64,000 nt of DNA from NCBI GenBank assembly GCA_022606425.2, contig JAHDVF020000019.1:23977-87976 (forward strand), in the 5' to 3' direction. Shown here piece after piece: positions 33,036 to 44,169 of this stretch; position 1 is the first letter of the stretch, and every line of letters begins with the position of its first letter. The notes below the pieces were generated by a model, which had not been told where the DNA came from, searched no databases, and saw only the letters and a list, made by a program, of their open reading frames with translations. This DNA is from Lepidostoma basale (lineage: Eukaryota; Arthropoda; Insecta; Trichoptera; Lepidostomatidae). Made by a program: the position numbers and the translations under genes.

Positions 33036-33260
33036 TGAAACTAACTAACTAACTAACTAACCATCACGCCGTCTCCCCGAAAGGGTAGGCAGAAAGGATG
33101 GACTGTCACATTTTAACCGATGCGGCACTCCATTCTTCTCTTTTCGCCCCCGCGGGAGACGCGGTGAGATGGGTTGCGAACCTCATCGCCACCAATAGGC
33201 ATCTCCCACGCACACTTCGATCGTCCAACATCCACAAAATAAATCTTAAACAAATCAAAT
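33036..33260 (-). mobile_element. R-tail non-autonomous repeat
   Basis: Starts at a clean (AACT)n run and ends in the aataaatcttaaacaaa region; the outer 5' part of the unit is missing. Confidence 0.7.
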
Positions 33261-33415
33261 GTAATTCAAATACTTTTAATTTTGATTTTTTTGCACATTT
33301 ATTAAACATACTTATGAAAACAACTACTATAAAAATACTTTTTTAATCTGGCAATTTTAAAAATACTTATGAAAACCATAACACAGGTCTGTAACTAATA
33401 ATTTATATAAATTTT

Positions 33416-33725
33416 TAATTGTATCTCAATAGAGACGAAGAAACAAACTGGAAACTGAATATGGATGATCAAGGTGTTTACAGGACTTATGACCTGTCAT
33501 TGGTTGGGTTAAGCGCACGCTTTATGTAATTACAACATTCCCCATTCCACCATTGTTATTATGATCATGTATGATACATTTTTGGAAGTTGTATATATAC
33601 TCCAAATTCATACTTATCTTCACGTGGCAGTTCCAGTTAGCCATCTATGTAGATTTGATTGAACTAATTAATTTTTTAAGATTAATCTATACAATCCATC
33701 CACTAACGCCATCTATGAAGAATGA
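33416..33725 (+). repeat. Repeat F, copy 5
   Basis: Landmarks complete to gttgtatatat, then a diverged outer part ending near aacgccatctatgaag. Confidence 0.65.
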
Positions 33726-34430
33726 TTGTTTAGCATTTAGCAAACTACTTTATTAACACAATGCGAAGAGGCTACCGCCTCCTATCGCACTGTTAGAAGT
33801 CGCCTGGAGTATCCACTCCTATTTTATATGCCAAATAATTGACCAGAATATTTACAAATATGTTAATACACAAATATTAATAATTTATATATTTTTTCCA
33901 ATAAGCACAAAATTAAATCAAGCAACTAAGGGTTCAATTTCCATAATTATTATTTTTTACTCTATTCAATTATTTAAATGGAGTTTTACATCATGTAATT
34001 TATTATGTCACCAATTTCAATGAGAGCATAATGTCTATAACCTTTTCATTCGCCCTATGTCAAAACTCCTGTCGCAGTTCATAAAGACACAATTTGATTA
34101 CTCTATAGCTATAGTTAGCTACTCGAGCTGTGCGATACCAAAGTGAGCAGTAAAATCTTGCCGTTTAATATGCAGTCGTATTACGAGTGCTACTATATAC
34201 AGGATGACTAGTACTTGATTAAATAATAACAAATTTTAATATTTAATTTTGTTTACGTTTTTTGAACAAAATCATATTATATGATAATTAAAATAAAAAG
34301 TTACGTTTTTTTTTAGTTTATTTTTCTCGACACATCTCTCACAAGAACCTAGGTTCATATATAAAATGTGTTAGTAAATTTAGGTAGAGTACCATGGACG
34401 TAACATTACAAGATCAATAAATTTTGAAAG
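33726..34430. other. Unassigned AT-rich sequence
   Basis: Near 34310-34330 tttttctcgacacatctc recalls the hairpin repeat at 53.6 kb; no gene. Confidence 0.3.
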
Positions 34431-34433
34431 GGA

Positions 34434-34625
34434 TGATTTTTTTTTTTTTTTTTAAAAAGACAATATCAAAGATTTCGACAATGATATTAGAATTTATTTT
34501 ACAATCTTCAATGTGAGCAGAAAATAGCTCATTATTATGAAGAAGGAATCTGGTCGTGTCCAGGCTTGAACCCATGTCCCCTGGATCAGGAGCCAAGCGT
34601 TCTATCCCCTAGACCACCACCCGAA
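34434..34625 (-). mobile_element. SINE2 copy with intact B box
   Basis: Poly-T at the left (poly-A tail in sense), body, then a head with gggttcaagcc and tggtctaggggatag. This is the cleanest head of the family. Confidence 0.75.
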
Positions 34626-34955
34626 TGATACGAATGAATGATTTGATTTTCGAGAAAAGTAAACTCAAAAGTGGAAAAAACAGTGTTTTAATTCGGCTTA
34701 CTCCAGTTAGGAGGTATTAAAACCATGTATTTGGTAAATCATCGATTAAATGATTTAAAAAAAAAAATTATTGTGGTTTATTCAAATTGTTTTAAAGCCA
34801 TTGAAGTGACTAATAATGACGAATTTTAAAATGCGTACTAACTTCTAAATACATTTCCAGTTAAAATAATAACGTCTTATAACTAAGTATCCATTTATTA
34901 TTTCTTCATCAGTGATGTAAAAAAAATCCATATTATATAATTAATATATATTAAA
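34626..34955. other. Unassigned sequence
   Basis: aaaagtaaactcaaaagtgg resembles flanks of the 53.6 kb hairpin; nothing else. Confidence 0.3.
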
Positions 34956-34959
34956 ACGT

Positions 34960-35640
34960 CTGTTTGATTATATTTCATTGGAATGGCATTCATTCACACA
35001 TATTTGATAATGCTTGAGCAAAACCAAATAAATACGTTAATCCCGTAAAATACAATATTAATTGAATATAACAAACGTTTTCATTCAGATATCAAAGGTT
35101 TAATACCTTAGCAAGGTGAAACATATCATTCCCAATAAATATAATAAGACTTCTAGGAAACAGAATTTTTTGTTTCATATTCATAATATGTAATAATTAT
35201 ATTCTGTTTCACTTGTCTAGCAAACATGATGTTCGTTGTTGTTTTTTGAACAATGATGTAAAATAATTAATACGAATGAAAACGACAGTTTTCTAGAAGT
35301 TTTATTATATTTTATGGGATTGACATGTTTCGCCCTTCTAATGCATTATCAAATATCATCTTTATAATGCCTACGAAGGGCGAAACATGTTATTCCCATA
35401 AAATATAATATAACGTATATAAAACTGTCGTTTTCATTCGTATTGCTTATTTAATATGGAGTTTTATCAATGTTCAAGAAAAAAATTATGATGTAAGACT
35501 TCATATTAAATATTTAATACGTGAAAACGTCTGTTTTCTAGAAGTTTTATTATAGTTTATGGGAATGACGTGTTTCATTAAGTGTGTAACTTTTGATTAT
35601 GCCTTAGAAATGCGAAACAAAACAATAAATATACTTTTAT
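34960..35640. repeat. Cluster of PLE-like T-family copies
   Basis: At least three successive units. A decayed one runs to about 35190. A clear inverted pair follows (about 35235-35490) with facing gacatgtttcgccc and gggcgaaacatgt motifs and matching outer flanks gaacaatgatgtaaaa/ttcaag. A third decayed unit ends near 35640. In the pair the plus motif ends GUU and the minus motif GUC; both cores are TTGATAA-like. Confidence 0.6.
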
Positions 35641-35643
35641 TAT

Positions 35644-35895
35644 AAGGATTAATTGTATCTCAATAGAGACGAAGATGTAAATGTAAACAGAATATGGTGC
35701 CCGAGGGGCTTACAGGACTTATGACCTGTCATTGGTTGGGTTAAGCGCACGCTTTATGTAATACAACATTCCCCATTCCACTCTTCTTACGACCACCACG
35801 GCTGACAAATTTTTGGAAGTTGTATATATGCTAATATGCCGCGCCTATCTTAAAATTTTTAGTTCACTCTACACTAGCGTCATCTATTAAGATTT
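35644..35895 (+). repeat. Repeat F, copy 6
   Basis: Near full-length, from ggattaattgtatctcaata to agcgtcatctattaagattt. Confidence 0.7.
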
Positions 35896-35899
35896 GGAA

Positions 35900-36495
35900 G
35901 CATAAAGCAATAAATATACCTTTTCATTAATATTAATCATAAAGGTTATCTTAACTAGTTCTGTTTAAGTGGCATGTTTAGTACTTGATCAATTTGTTTT
36001 TGTAATTTTTAAAGATGCTGTTATAATCAAGTACTGCTCCCCTGTAGAGAAAACACATTTGAAATATAAATACTGCACGCTGAGGTAGGTCGGAAACTGG
36101 CGTCAGTAACCTCGCGGCTTGGACTTTGTGCGAAGCTTCAAAACCAATATAAACTCATAAGACTGGCGTGAACTTTTGGAACTAAAGTTTCGCTACCTAG
36201 GGAAGATACTTAACGAGCAAGGTTTCGCAGAAACTCTTATCAAATCAAAGTTTTATTATAATTATGATATATATGTAAACTACTATGACAGATAAGTTTG
36301 TTTTCCGATGATTTATTTCGGGATATTTTCTACAGGTTTGTGTGTAGATTACTGCGATGAAAGCGCCATCTGCATTGCAAATTTCAGACACTCGTGCAAA
36401 CATTTTTTTCAGAGATCATCGAGCTTTTATCAAGAGAATTTTGCTTCCCGACAATCCATGATAACTCTTTTTTGCAAACGACAGGTCTTTGAACC
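35900..36495. other. Unassigned sequence
   Basis: No gene supported; a 64-codon frame near 36308 has no recognisable domain. Confidence 0.3.
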
Positions 36496-36499
36496 CAAT

Positions 36500-37245
36500 T
36501 AGAGCCCCCGCCGATTGTTACAAAAAGTCACAGTAACATTTTGTCGCCGAGTCAAGTGCTATGGAGGTAAATGAGAGTGCGCTCACTGTGGCGACGTGAC
36601 AATACGGTAACAAAAAGTTCCAGTGGCCGGCGACATTAGCGTGACGTGACTATCACCCGGCCTGTACATTGGTATGGGATTGCGCTCACTAGAAACTTTT
36701 TGTCACTCTGCCGGGAGGCGCCTACCGAACGGACGTGTGTTGCGAATTTTTCAGTCCATAAGATGGCGGCTTCTCGGCGAGAAGATGATATTGACAATGA
36801 GTTGTTAATAGAAAAGATTGAGAAAAGGCCAGCATTGTATACAAAAAAATTAAAGGAATTTTCGGATATTCATTTAAAAAGGAAATTGTGGGAGGAGATT
36901 TCTATTCAATTATTTCCAGCAACAACTTTAACAAGTCGTCGAAACTGTTCATTGACATACGAAAATAATTTAAAAACTTAAGAGGATATTGACGTAATTC
37001 AGAATACAGGGTGTAAAATTTTCCTTTTAATAATCGTTCATTATATATGGGATGTACCCAGTAGCGTTTCTTTCGCTTAATTTTCCTTCTGCGTAATTCA
37101 AGAGCGCAAATCACTGCGACCTCTTCGAAATCCATCGCTTAAATGAACATTTTGTCACCAGTAGTGAGCGCATCCACGGTGACACAATGTGATAGTTACA
37201 AAAAATTTCTGCAACAAAAAGTCACAGTCAGCGCCTAGCCTTACA
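36500..37245. mobile_element. PIF/Harbinger-type transposon, internally deleted
   Basis: Two convergent remnants are kept. On the plus strand a MADF-like DNA-binding start, LIEKIEKRPALYTKKLKEFS then KRKLWEEIS. On the minus strand the N-terminal part of a Harbinger transposase, RYWVHPIYNERLLKGKFYTL then FLNYFRMSMNSFDDLL. The catalytic core between them is gone. Both ends carry gtcac/gtgac-rich sequence with gcgctcactg-like words, but exact termini and target duplication are uncertain. Confidence 0.7.
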
Positions 37246-37439
37246 CTGTATACAATTTGTTTTTTAGCTATTATATTCAATCTCGTAACATGTGACAAGA
37301 AGATAATTTATCACCATTTTACTGTCAGAACAAAGACAGGCTTCGAATCACACTACTATCGCCGAATCGAACTACTGCATTACGTAAAACAAAAATACAC
37401 AACACATCATCACGCGGTTTCCCCGGAAAGGTATGATAC

Positions 37440-37949
37440 ATCTCTGGATGGTTTAGATCAGAGATCCCAAACTTTTTTGTCCCGTAGACCCCTTGCCAAT
37501 TTTTTCTATATCGTGTAGGCCCCATGCTTTTTTAATTGATTTTTCGAATCGATCGCTAAAAAAATTGTTCACTGACGAATTCTGTGCTTACTAACCGAAA
37601 GTAGCTTTTGAGCTAAAAAAAAAGGTTGCCAATGATTTCCTGCAAGTTGTCGTGGACTCCTGGGGATCTTTATAGACCACTTTGGGAATCACTAGTTTAG
37701 ATTTACAATTGGACCCGGTAGGTGACCGTTAAAACCTTCGAGGAAGTTCACGAATAATTCTGAGAATAATTCATAGTTATGTTTGTTTGATGGCGCTAAT
37801 GTCGCATTCTTTTTTGATAAAAGCGTAAATCACTTGCGTTGTAGCGTGGCGTAGATTTAAAATTCTGTTCGATGTTCCATGCATAGCATGTATCACAATT
37901 GCTTGCGTATTGAGCGTTTAAACAGGACAACGTCTGTCGGGTCCGCTAG
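37440..37949 (+). mobile_element. Helitron-like 3' part, interrupted by a hAT MITE
   Basis: ctctggatggtttagat joins across the MITE to ttggacccggtaggtgaccg, the order seen uninterrupted near 48.1 kb. The 3' end is gtctgtcgggtccgctag: a CTAG terminus (the CTRR rule) before a T, with a short GGAC/GTCC hairpin just upstream. No Rep/helicase is encoded. Confidence 0.55.
37459..37694. mobile_element. hAT-type MITE with 8-bp target duplication
   Basis: Imperfect terminal inverted repeats (cagagatcccaaact and tttgggaatcacta) are flanked on both sides by gtttagat. The 236-bp core is non-coding. TIR style and 8-bp duplication both fit hAT. Confidence 0.85.
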
Positions 37950-38454
37950 TAAATTATATAATATTAAGCTATAAGTGAATAGATATAGTTAACAGATTGG
38001 GTATATGAAAAAATATATATTAAACTACCATACCTTTCTCCACATCGCCAAATAACCGATAGTTTTTTCAATGTTACTTCTATGATTTAAATATAATTCT
38101 CAAGGTTACAAGAAGTGAAATTCGCCGTATCTTTGATACGTGTTACGTTTAGTTTCATGACTTAATAAAATATGATTTTAATATCACACCTATACCCGTT
38201 TCCTGGTATGAATGTAATTATTATGCGAGTTGTCTTATCATTAGCATAACTAGAGTGTATTACTTAATATTATTTAATATGATACGTATAGCGAAATATC
38301 ATGTTTTTTTTTATCTATCGATTGCTGCATTAACTTGTGTTCTGAACTCTCTTGTGTTTTCCTCGAAAGGATAATCTGAAAAAGTTAACTAAATCTACAT
38401 ATATGGTACCTATACTAAACATTATATCGCGCGGTAAAAAATATATTTTATAAC
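37950..38454. other. Unassigned AT-rich sequence
   Basis: Nothing recognised. Confidence 0.3.
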
Positions 38455-38750
38455 AAACTAACTAACTATCTCTCCGAAGGGGTAGGCAGAAATAATGGAC
38501 TTCCACACTTTTCTTTCCTGACATATTTCTCTCGCTTCCTCAACATTCATACATCGTGGCACACACGCGCATCGATTTCTCTCACTCATTTCATTATTTT
38601 GTTCATAACACCATCATTCGCACCGCATTCAATTCTTTTATTTTCATTCGACACTCTATCATACACAGAGTATCCACACATTCGTCTTAGAGATCTCATT
38701 TCTACTGCATTTATTCCACTTTCATCCTTCTTTTGTCAGTACTTTCGTAT
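38455..38750 (-). mobile_element. RTE LINE 3' fragment with internal deletion
   Basis: AACT tail and C-terminus, then a jump that removes the GRPRKTW and WFGHM part, resuming at cattattttgttcataacac. Confidence 0.7.
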
Positions 38751-38799
38751 AAAGCCATTAATTTGTGGTGCAGCATTAATAAACCCAATTTAAAAACAC

Positions 38800-38885
38800 T
38801 TTTATATTATGTTTTGATTCCACTTTATTTGTCGTAATGAACCAACCGGTTTCGCTCTTGCTGGAGCTTCATCAGAATTACAGAA
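38800..38885 (-). repeat. PLE-like ACCGGU terminus
   Basis: cactttatttgtcgtaatga flank as in the 44.4 and 50.9 kb copies, adjoining the motif below. Confidence 0.5.
38844..38875 (-). ncRNA. Hammerhead-like motif with canonical CUGAUGA core
   Basis: CUGAUGA, extra A, stem II GCUC/GAGC around CAGCAA, GAA, ACCGGU, U (GUU triplet). It is the only copy of the GCUC/GAGC subfamily with the exact consensus core. Confidence 0.6.
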
Positions 38886-38919
38886 ACGTTCTAATTGATA
38901 ATAAAAAAGGCAAATAAGG

Positions 38920-39120
38920 AAGTGAATGCGGTGCGAATGTCGGTGTTATGAACAAAATAATGAAAGGATCAATAATATTGTTTGGACACTTGGAAAGAAT
39001 GAACAAAAAAAAATGGTAAAAAAAGTATATGTTAACGATGTTAATGGAACTAGAAATAGAGGAAGACCGAGAAAAACGTGGCATGATCAAATAAATCATA
39101 TATTGAATATCGGCCACGAA
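38920..39120 (+). mobile_element. RTE LINE fragment
   Basis: gaagtgaatgcggtgcgaat to NRGRPRKTWHDQINHILNIG; truncated on both sides. Confidence 0.75.
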
Positions 39121-39159
39121 CAAATTAAAATAACAAATTATATTATCATATTTGTTATT

Positions 39160-39370
39160 ATACTTATTACAAATAGCCAAGGTTAATTTTTAAATTTGAA
39201 TAATTGTATCGAATTTTAAATGCGTTTTTATATTAGTCTTTCATTGTTTAGTTTTTATTATATTTTTACACCTGAAGATGGAGGTATCCTCCGAAAAATG
39301 TCGTGTTTTTTTATTTTTTTTTTAAATATTTAGTGGATTAAACAAAGTTATTTTTAATTTCCTAAGTAAA
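39160..39370 (+). repeat. PLE-like repeat, copy of the 6.8-7.0 kb half
   Basis: tatcgaattttaaatgcgtt, then atattagtctttcattg and attaaacaaagttattttt match with few changes. Confidence 0.6.
39272..39302 (+). ncRNA. Hammerhead-like motif, near intact
   Basis: CUGAAGA, extra U, stem II GGAGG/CCUCC, GAA, then AAAUGUC: one change (C to A) breaks the palindrome of stem III. Confidence 0.5.
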
Positions 39371-39795
39371 TTATTTCATTACATAAAATATTGTATTGTT
39401 TTTTAATGTATTATATATTATATTATATATCTAGATTTCCTTGACTGATGGCTATATCTTTGATTATGTAAGATTAAGTAATCGTATAACTGTTTCAAAT
39501 GATTGATTGTAAAAATAAAAACATTGAAGGGAAGTCACTAATCACACGACGGCCATGAAAAATTCATACTGAGTGTAAGATCAATATCACGACGCTTGAA
39601 TCTATTCCAAATCAGAACTGAATATCTCGCGATTGTAGTCTGTACGGATTATTGAAACAATTAAATAAATATTAAGATTATCTATTAACAATAAAAATCA
39701 ATTTAATTTAAAATATATATCCCTTGAATTTACAAATAAAACGTTTACACTGAAGAAGGTCGTCTGCGATCCAAAACTTATTTGTGATAAGTCTT
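39371..39795. other. Unassigned, with a decayed ribozyme-like motif
   Basis: Near 39752 CUGAAGA and stem II GGUCG/CGAUC are followed by CAAAAC instead of GAAAC. Confidence 0.3.
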
Positions 39796-39799
39796 CATC

Positions 39800-40380
39800 T
39801 TCTTCTTCCTTATTGTAGACCTATGTGGTCTGTTCTCCAGAGTGTTGCTCCTCCTGAGAGGTAGATTCCCTTATTTTGTCTTGACTTTCATTATGGAACG
39901 CTACACGCTTCAACAACGCGTTGAAATCGTTAAAATTGATTAGCAAAATCAGTGCTCTATTCGCTAATTTATGGTATTCATGGCCGTCCTGCAGAGTCTA
40001 AAATACGTTGTGGCAATATCACTTAGACAGGTTGTTTTATTTCATTTCAAATTCGAGCGCTCTTAATGAAAAACCCTTTACTAAATCTTCTTCTTATTAT
40101 TATTCCTTATTGTAGACCTATGTGGTCTGTTATTCAGAGTGTTGCTCCTCCTCCTTCCATCTTTTAGGAGGCCTTCCACGAGGACGAGTCCCATGAGGCT
40201 GATTATGCAATGCAATATAGGGGAGTCTGGTGGTGTCCATTCTTTGAAAATGACCGTACCAGTCCCTTTTTCGCTGTCTGCTATCTTATAATATCCTCAA
40301 CCTCACATAGCTCTCTTATTCTGGTGTTCCTCTCTCAGTGTCTTGCCTACTATCGTCCTCAGTGTCTTCATTTCGGAAGT
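39800..40380 (-). mobile_element. LINE-U fragments interrupted by a mariner remnant
   Basis: The minus strand at both ends encodes GRPPKRWKEEEQ-like codons and WYGHFQRMDTTRLPY. The two parts overlap in content (gtagacctatgtggtctgtt occurs twice), so these may be two insertions. The middle belongs to the mariner piece below. Confidence 0.6.
39881..40083 (+). mobile_element. mariner-like remnant ending in a terminal inverted repeat
   Basis: ERYTLQQRVEIVKI is the start of a mariner-type transposase; it soon hits a stop. It is joined to gcgctcttaatgaaaaaccc, the same inverted repeat that bounds the mariner at 59.4-60.45 kb. The transposase middle is deleted. Confidence 0.65.
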
Positions 40381-40429
40381 CCTCAAAACTTGTTTGGTCC
40401 TACTGGTTACTTATTGTGTCCGTGATAAG

Positions 40430-40715
40430 TGCTTGCGAAAATTAGTTTTTTTAAAGTTATTCAAATATGAATACACAATACAAAGTGATGACTTAGAATA
40501 ATTTCTGCAAGATTTATTATATTGTATGAGAGTTTCGCTATGACAGGATATAAAACGCTAAGGGATTTTTTTAAATATTTATGTAATCAATTCTGGAATG
40601 TCTTAAATATATCAATTTAAAAAGCGATAAAGGTTTTAAAAACATAATGTTTTAGTACAAGTAAAAAATAAAATGTTTAATTACAATTTAATTGTATGAT
40701 TTTGATGAGTAAAAA
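40430..40715. other. Unassigned AT-rich sequence
   Basis: Nothing recognised. Confidence 0.25.
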
Positions 40716-40720
40716 GAAAC

Positions 40721-41110
40721 ATAACTAACTAACTAACTAACCATCACGCCGTCTCCCCGAAGGGGTAGGCAGAATGAATAGACTGCCACACTTTCCTTAA
40801 TTGACATGTTTCTCTCGATTCCTCAACATTTATTCATACATCGTGTCATGCACGCTCGTCGATTTCTCTGACTCCTCACGTGGCTGACATTCAATAATTT
40901 TTTTACCATTTTTTCTTCATTATCATCTTAATGATCCTTTCGTAATTTTGTTCACAACACCATCATTCGCACCGCATTCACTTCTAATATTTTCATTCGA
41001 CACTCTATCATACACAGAGCATCCAAACATTCGTTTACAATATCTTATTTCTACTGCATTTATTCTACTTTCATTTGCCAGTGCCAGCTTCGCTTCCATG
41101 ATAAAGAGGG
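40721..41110 (-). mobile_element. RTE LINE 3' fragment with internal deletion
   Basis: (AACT) tail, then a jump from gacattcaata to ttttttaccattttttcttc. The rest runs to the YGSEAW region in decayed form. Confidence 0.75.
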
Positions 41111-41169
41111 CAATTACAATTTCATAGGTCGTTGTGGAAATAAGTAATAAAGAAATAATCATAATGAAA

Positions 41170-41375
41170 TCATACATTAACCAAGGAAAACGTCGCAAGT
41201 TCAAATCAATTGAATATTGAATGTCAGCACGCGAGGAATCAAAGAAATCGATGTGCGTTCACAACATGTTGTATGAATGTTAAAGGATCGATAGAAGTAT
41301 GGCAGGAAAGAACAGTGTGGTGGTTAATTGTTTCTATTTACCCGTATGGGAAGACGGCGTTATGGTTAGTTCGTT
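41170..41375 (+). mobile_element. RTE LINE 3' end, decayed
   Basis: caaggaaaacgtcgcaagtt to ggcgttatggttagttcg. Confidence 0.65.
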
Positions 41376-41384
41376 GTTAATTTT

Positions 41385-42050
41385 AGATCTTTTGTGTATT
41401 TAGGCATGTTCACAGCGGATGGCCGAACGGACAGTGATGTTGAAGGAAGGGTTGGTGCGGGTTACAAAGTGAACGGAGCTTTTAAAATAGTTATTAGAAA
41501 CAAGAATCTATCAATGAAAGCGAAAATGGCCGTTCACAATGGAGTTCTGGTCCCAACCCTTATGTATGGAAGCGAAGCATGGAACCGGCAGACGAAAGAT
41601 GAGAGCAGAATAAATGCGGTAGAGATGAGGTCCCTAAGACGTATGTATGTGTGGTAGAACGATGTACGACAGAATCTCAAATGCTGATATTAGGAAGGAA
41701 TTTAGAGCGAAAGAAGGTATAATGAACAAAATTATGAAAGGATCGCTGCGTTGGTTCGGACATATAGAGCGCATGGGTGAAGAAAGAATGGTTACAAAAG
41801 TATAAGTTAACGATGTAAATGGAGCAAGGAGTCGAGGTAAACCGAGAAAAACATGGCATGACCAAATTAATCAAATTTTAAAGGTTGGTCATGTCAGAAG
41901 CCGGAAGAATCGACGTGCGTGTGTGACTCGATGTATGAATGTGGAAGAATCTGGAGAGGTATGTCAGGATAGAGAAGTGTGGCGGTCCATTCTCCCTGCC
42001 TACCCCTACGGGGAAACGGCGTGATGGTTTGTTGTTGTTGTTGTTGTTAG
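41385..42050 (+). mobile_element. RTE LINE 3' fragment, GTT-tail variant
   Basis: FVYLGMFTADGRTDSDVEGR, then KMAVHNGVLVPTLMYGSEAW, and after frame breaks the RGKPRKTWHDQINQILKVGH part. Ends gcgtgatggtttg followed by (GTT)n. Tail type and codons match the 30.7 kb variant. Confidence 0.8.
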
Positions 42051-42174
42051 TTTTAGATTGTTGTAAATCTATAATAAAAAAAATCGTCAAAATCCCTCAT
42101 GGTCACATATCGCATGATTATTGTGTTTGACCGTGAGAACTTTATCTCTCCTATTCCCTATTCCGAATAGAGAC

Positions 42175-42345
42175 GGGGACCCGCTGGTTCAATGGACAAG
42201 CACCCGCATAATATCTGCGGGTCTCGGGTCGAAGCCCGGAGCGCCCCGCCGACCCTGAACCCCGAACATGTGAACAGTACCAGATGTAGAAATTACAAAA
42301 ACGCTTTTTATAAAATACTCCCGAATAAACTAATACTGTGTAAAT
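42175..42345 (+). mobile_element. tRNA-like, SINE-like sequence (SINE3)
   Basis: The head tggttcaatggacaagcacc resembles a Pol III A box, a cccgc/gcggg stem follows, and gggtcgaagccc resembles a T arm with B box. The anticodon loop lacks a proper U33 context and the acceptor stem does not close, so it is not a functional tRNA gene. A single copy in this window keeps the SINE call tentative. Confidence 0.45.
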
Positions 42346-42380
42346 AACAAGAAATCTAACGAAAAATAATTTATAACAAT

Positions 42381-43067
42381 ATGTTTAACAAACAAACCAG
42401 GAATGCAACCTATAACTCAAGGCGAACCATCAGATTCAAGGACAGATACAACTTTAAGATGGTGGAGGACTTCACTTACCTGGGTTCGTCTATAACAAAA
42501 GAAAACGAAGATCACAAGGAAATCGAAAGAATAATCACAATTGGTAACAAAACATTCTTCTCTCTACTACCAGCGCTCAAATCAAGAAACGTACACTGGA
42601 AAACCAAAATCATCCTGTATAAAACAATCATCCGAATAGTAGTGACCTATGGGTGTGAGGCGTGGACAATGACAGCGAAATCTGCAGAGCGACTGGATAC
42701 TTTTGAGAGAAGGGTGCTGGGCAGAATTCTGGGGCCTGTGAATGACAGTGAAGGCTGGAGAGTGCGGCATAATGACGAGCTGTACAATATTTACAAAGCT
42801 CCCAGTCTCTCTACACAGGTCGGACTGAATAGACTGAGATGGGCCGGTCACGTGCAGAGGATGCCTTCATCGCGAACCCCAAAAAGATTGCTGGAGTGGC
42901 ACCCAGGTGGTAGAAGACCAATTGGACGACCAAGGCTGCGATGGGAGGATGAAGTTGGGAGAGATGGAGCAAGATTGTTAGGAGTGTCAGATTGGAGGGT
43001 CGAAGCGGAGGACAGGAGGAGTTGGAGGCGAAGAATACTGGAGGCTAAGGCTCGATATGGGCTGTAG
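42381..43067 (+). pseudogene. Non-LTR reverse transcriptase C-terminal ORF (5' truncated)
   Basis: An uninterrupted 228-codon frame ends at a natural stop: FTYLGSSITKENEDHKEIER, then VTYGCEAWTMTAKSAERLDT, NRLRWAGHVQRM and GRRPIGRPRLRWEDEV. It is the thumb and C-terminal part of a LINE family separate from the RTE copies above. The catalytic palm is missing, so it cannot be autonomous. The open frame suggests a fairly recent insertion. Confidence 0.75.
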
Positions 43068-43590
43068 GGCCATCGAAGATGTTTAATTGATACCGAAGAT
43101 ATTGTCAGATGGGGCAGGAAAAGAAGACGCTTCTGGCGCGACCACGTAGAACGAATGAGCAAAGATAGACTCCCCCAAGCAGCCGCAAACAACGTGCCAA
43201 TGGGAACTCGCCAACCCGGAAGATCTACGAAGAGATGGCAAGACAGTTGGAGTTCTGTGTCCCAGGATGCGTCGACGCCATAAAAACAGATCCACGGATC
43301 AAAATCATTCAATTAGGTAGAAACAATTTCGAGAAAGAAGCCGACCGAAGAATTCAGTTGGGTTGGGCGGCCTTTGGAAAATTACGTCATGTTCTCATCT
43401 CTAATATACCACAATGCCTCAAGATTAAAGTCTTCAACCAGTGCGTCTTGCCAGTCATGACGTACGGAGCCGAGACGTGGACACTGACAAAGGTCTAGTC
43501 TACAGATTCAAGGTGGCCCAACGCGCCATGGAAAGAGCCATGCTTGGAATAACCTTGAGGGACAAATTTAGAAACGACGGCTGAAGATTA
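43068..43590 (+). mobile_element. Two further non-LTR fragments in tandem
   Basis: First, to about 43282, DIVRWGRKRRRFWRDHVERM then GRSTKRWQDSWSSVSQ. Then EADRRIQLGWAAFGKLRHVL, VLPVMTYGAETWTLT and, after a frameshift, FKVAQRAMERAMLGITLRDK. The second is RTE-like but distinct from the main family. Three LINE families thus abut within 1.2 kb. Confidence 0.7.
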
Positions 43591-44165
43591 TGTGTGCAAA
43601 CTATATTTTACATTGCTTTCCCCACTTACGACATCTTTAACCTAGCATATATTCATTAGTATCCGTATGTCGAGTGAAATGTAAATTAAAATCAATACTT
43701 TAGGTATACCCTAGTACCACCCTGTCTAATGGGAAGGAGGCAGTTGTTATCGTCTGACGCCGGCTCGTCTCCGGCCGATACATTAATGGAAGGTTATTTG
43801 GAAGGAAACAATTCGGATTGACACGTGTGGGAGACCGTGTTCGTATATAGTGACGTCATATTTATAACATGTATAAGGAGTAAGTTACCTTCACGCTAGT
43901 TCACCACTGTTGCGGGCATAACCAGTATTACGAATGTCCACCGCACAAAACGTCATACAATAGAAGGAATTATAGTCATGCATTTAAGCAGCAAAATAAG
44001 TTAATGCAATGCGAATGAAATTTCACTAATGTTTATGCTGAAACCGGTCGAAGCCATAATCATAAGTGGAATTTAACAAATTTTGATTTAAAAAAAAAAA
44101 TGTTATTATTTACCACGAAATATCAAATTACATGAATTTTTATAATCTTAAAGACCCAGACAACA
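43591..44165. other. Unassigned, with a GC-rich patch
   Basis: 43720-43790 (gacgccggctcgtctccggc) is GC-rich and could be a LINE piece; no domain was recognised. A gaaaccggtcg lies near 44040 without a core. Confidence 0.3.
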
Positions 44166-44169
44166 GTTG

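Noticed and set aside
42178..42255. Bona fide tRNA gene
   Set aside because: The acceptor stem does not pair, the anticodon loop has no U33, and a SINE-like body follows.
43720..43790. Candidate TM1 exon of the GPCR on the minus strand
   Set aside because: It is GC-rich, but none of the minus frames gives a hydrophobic transmembrane stretch or a proper splice donor.
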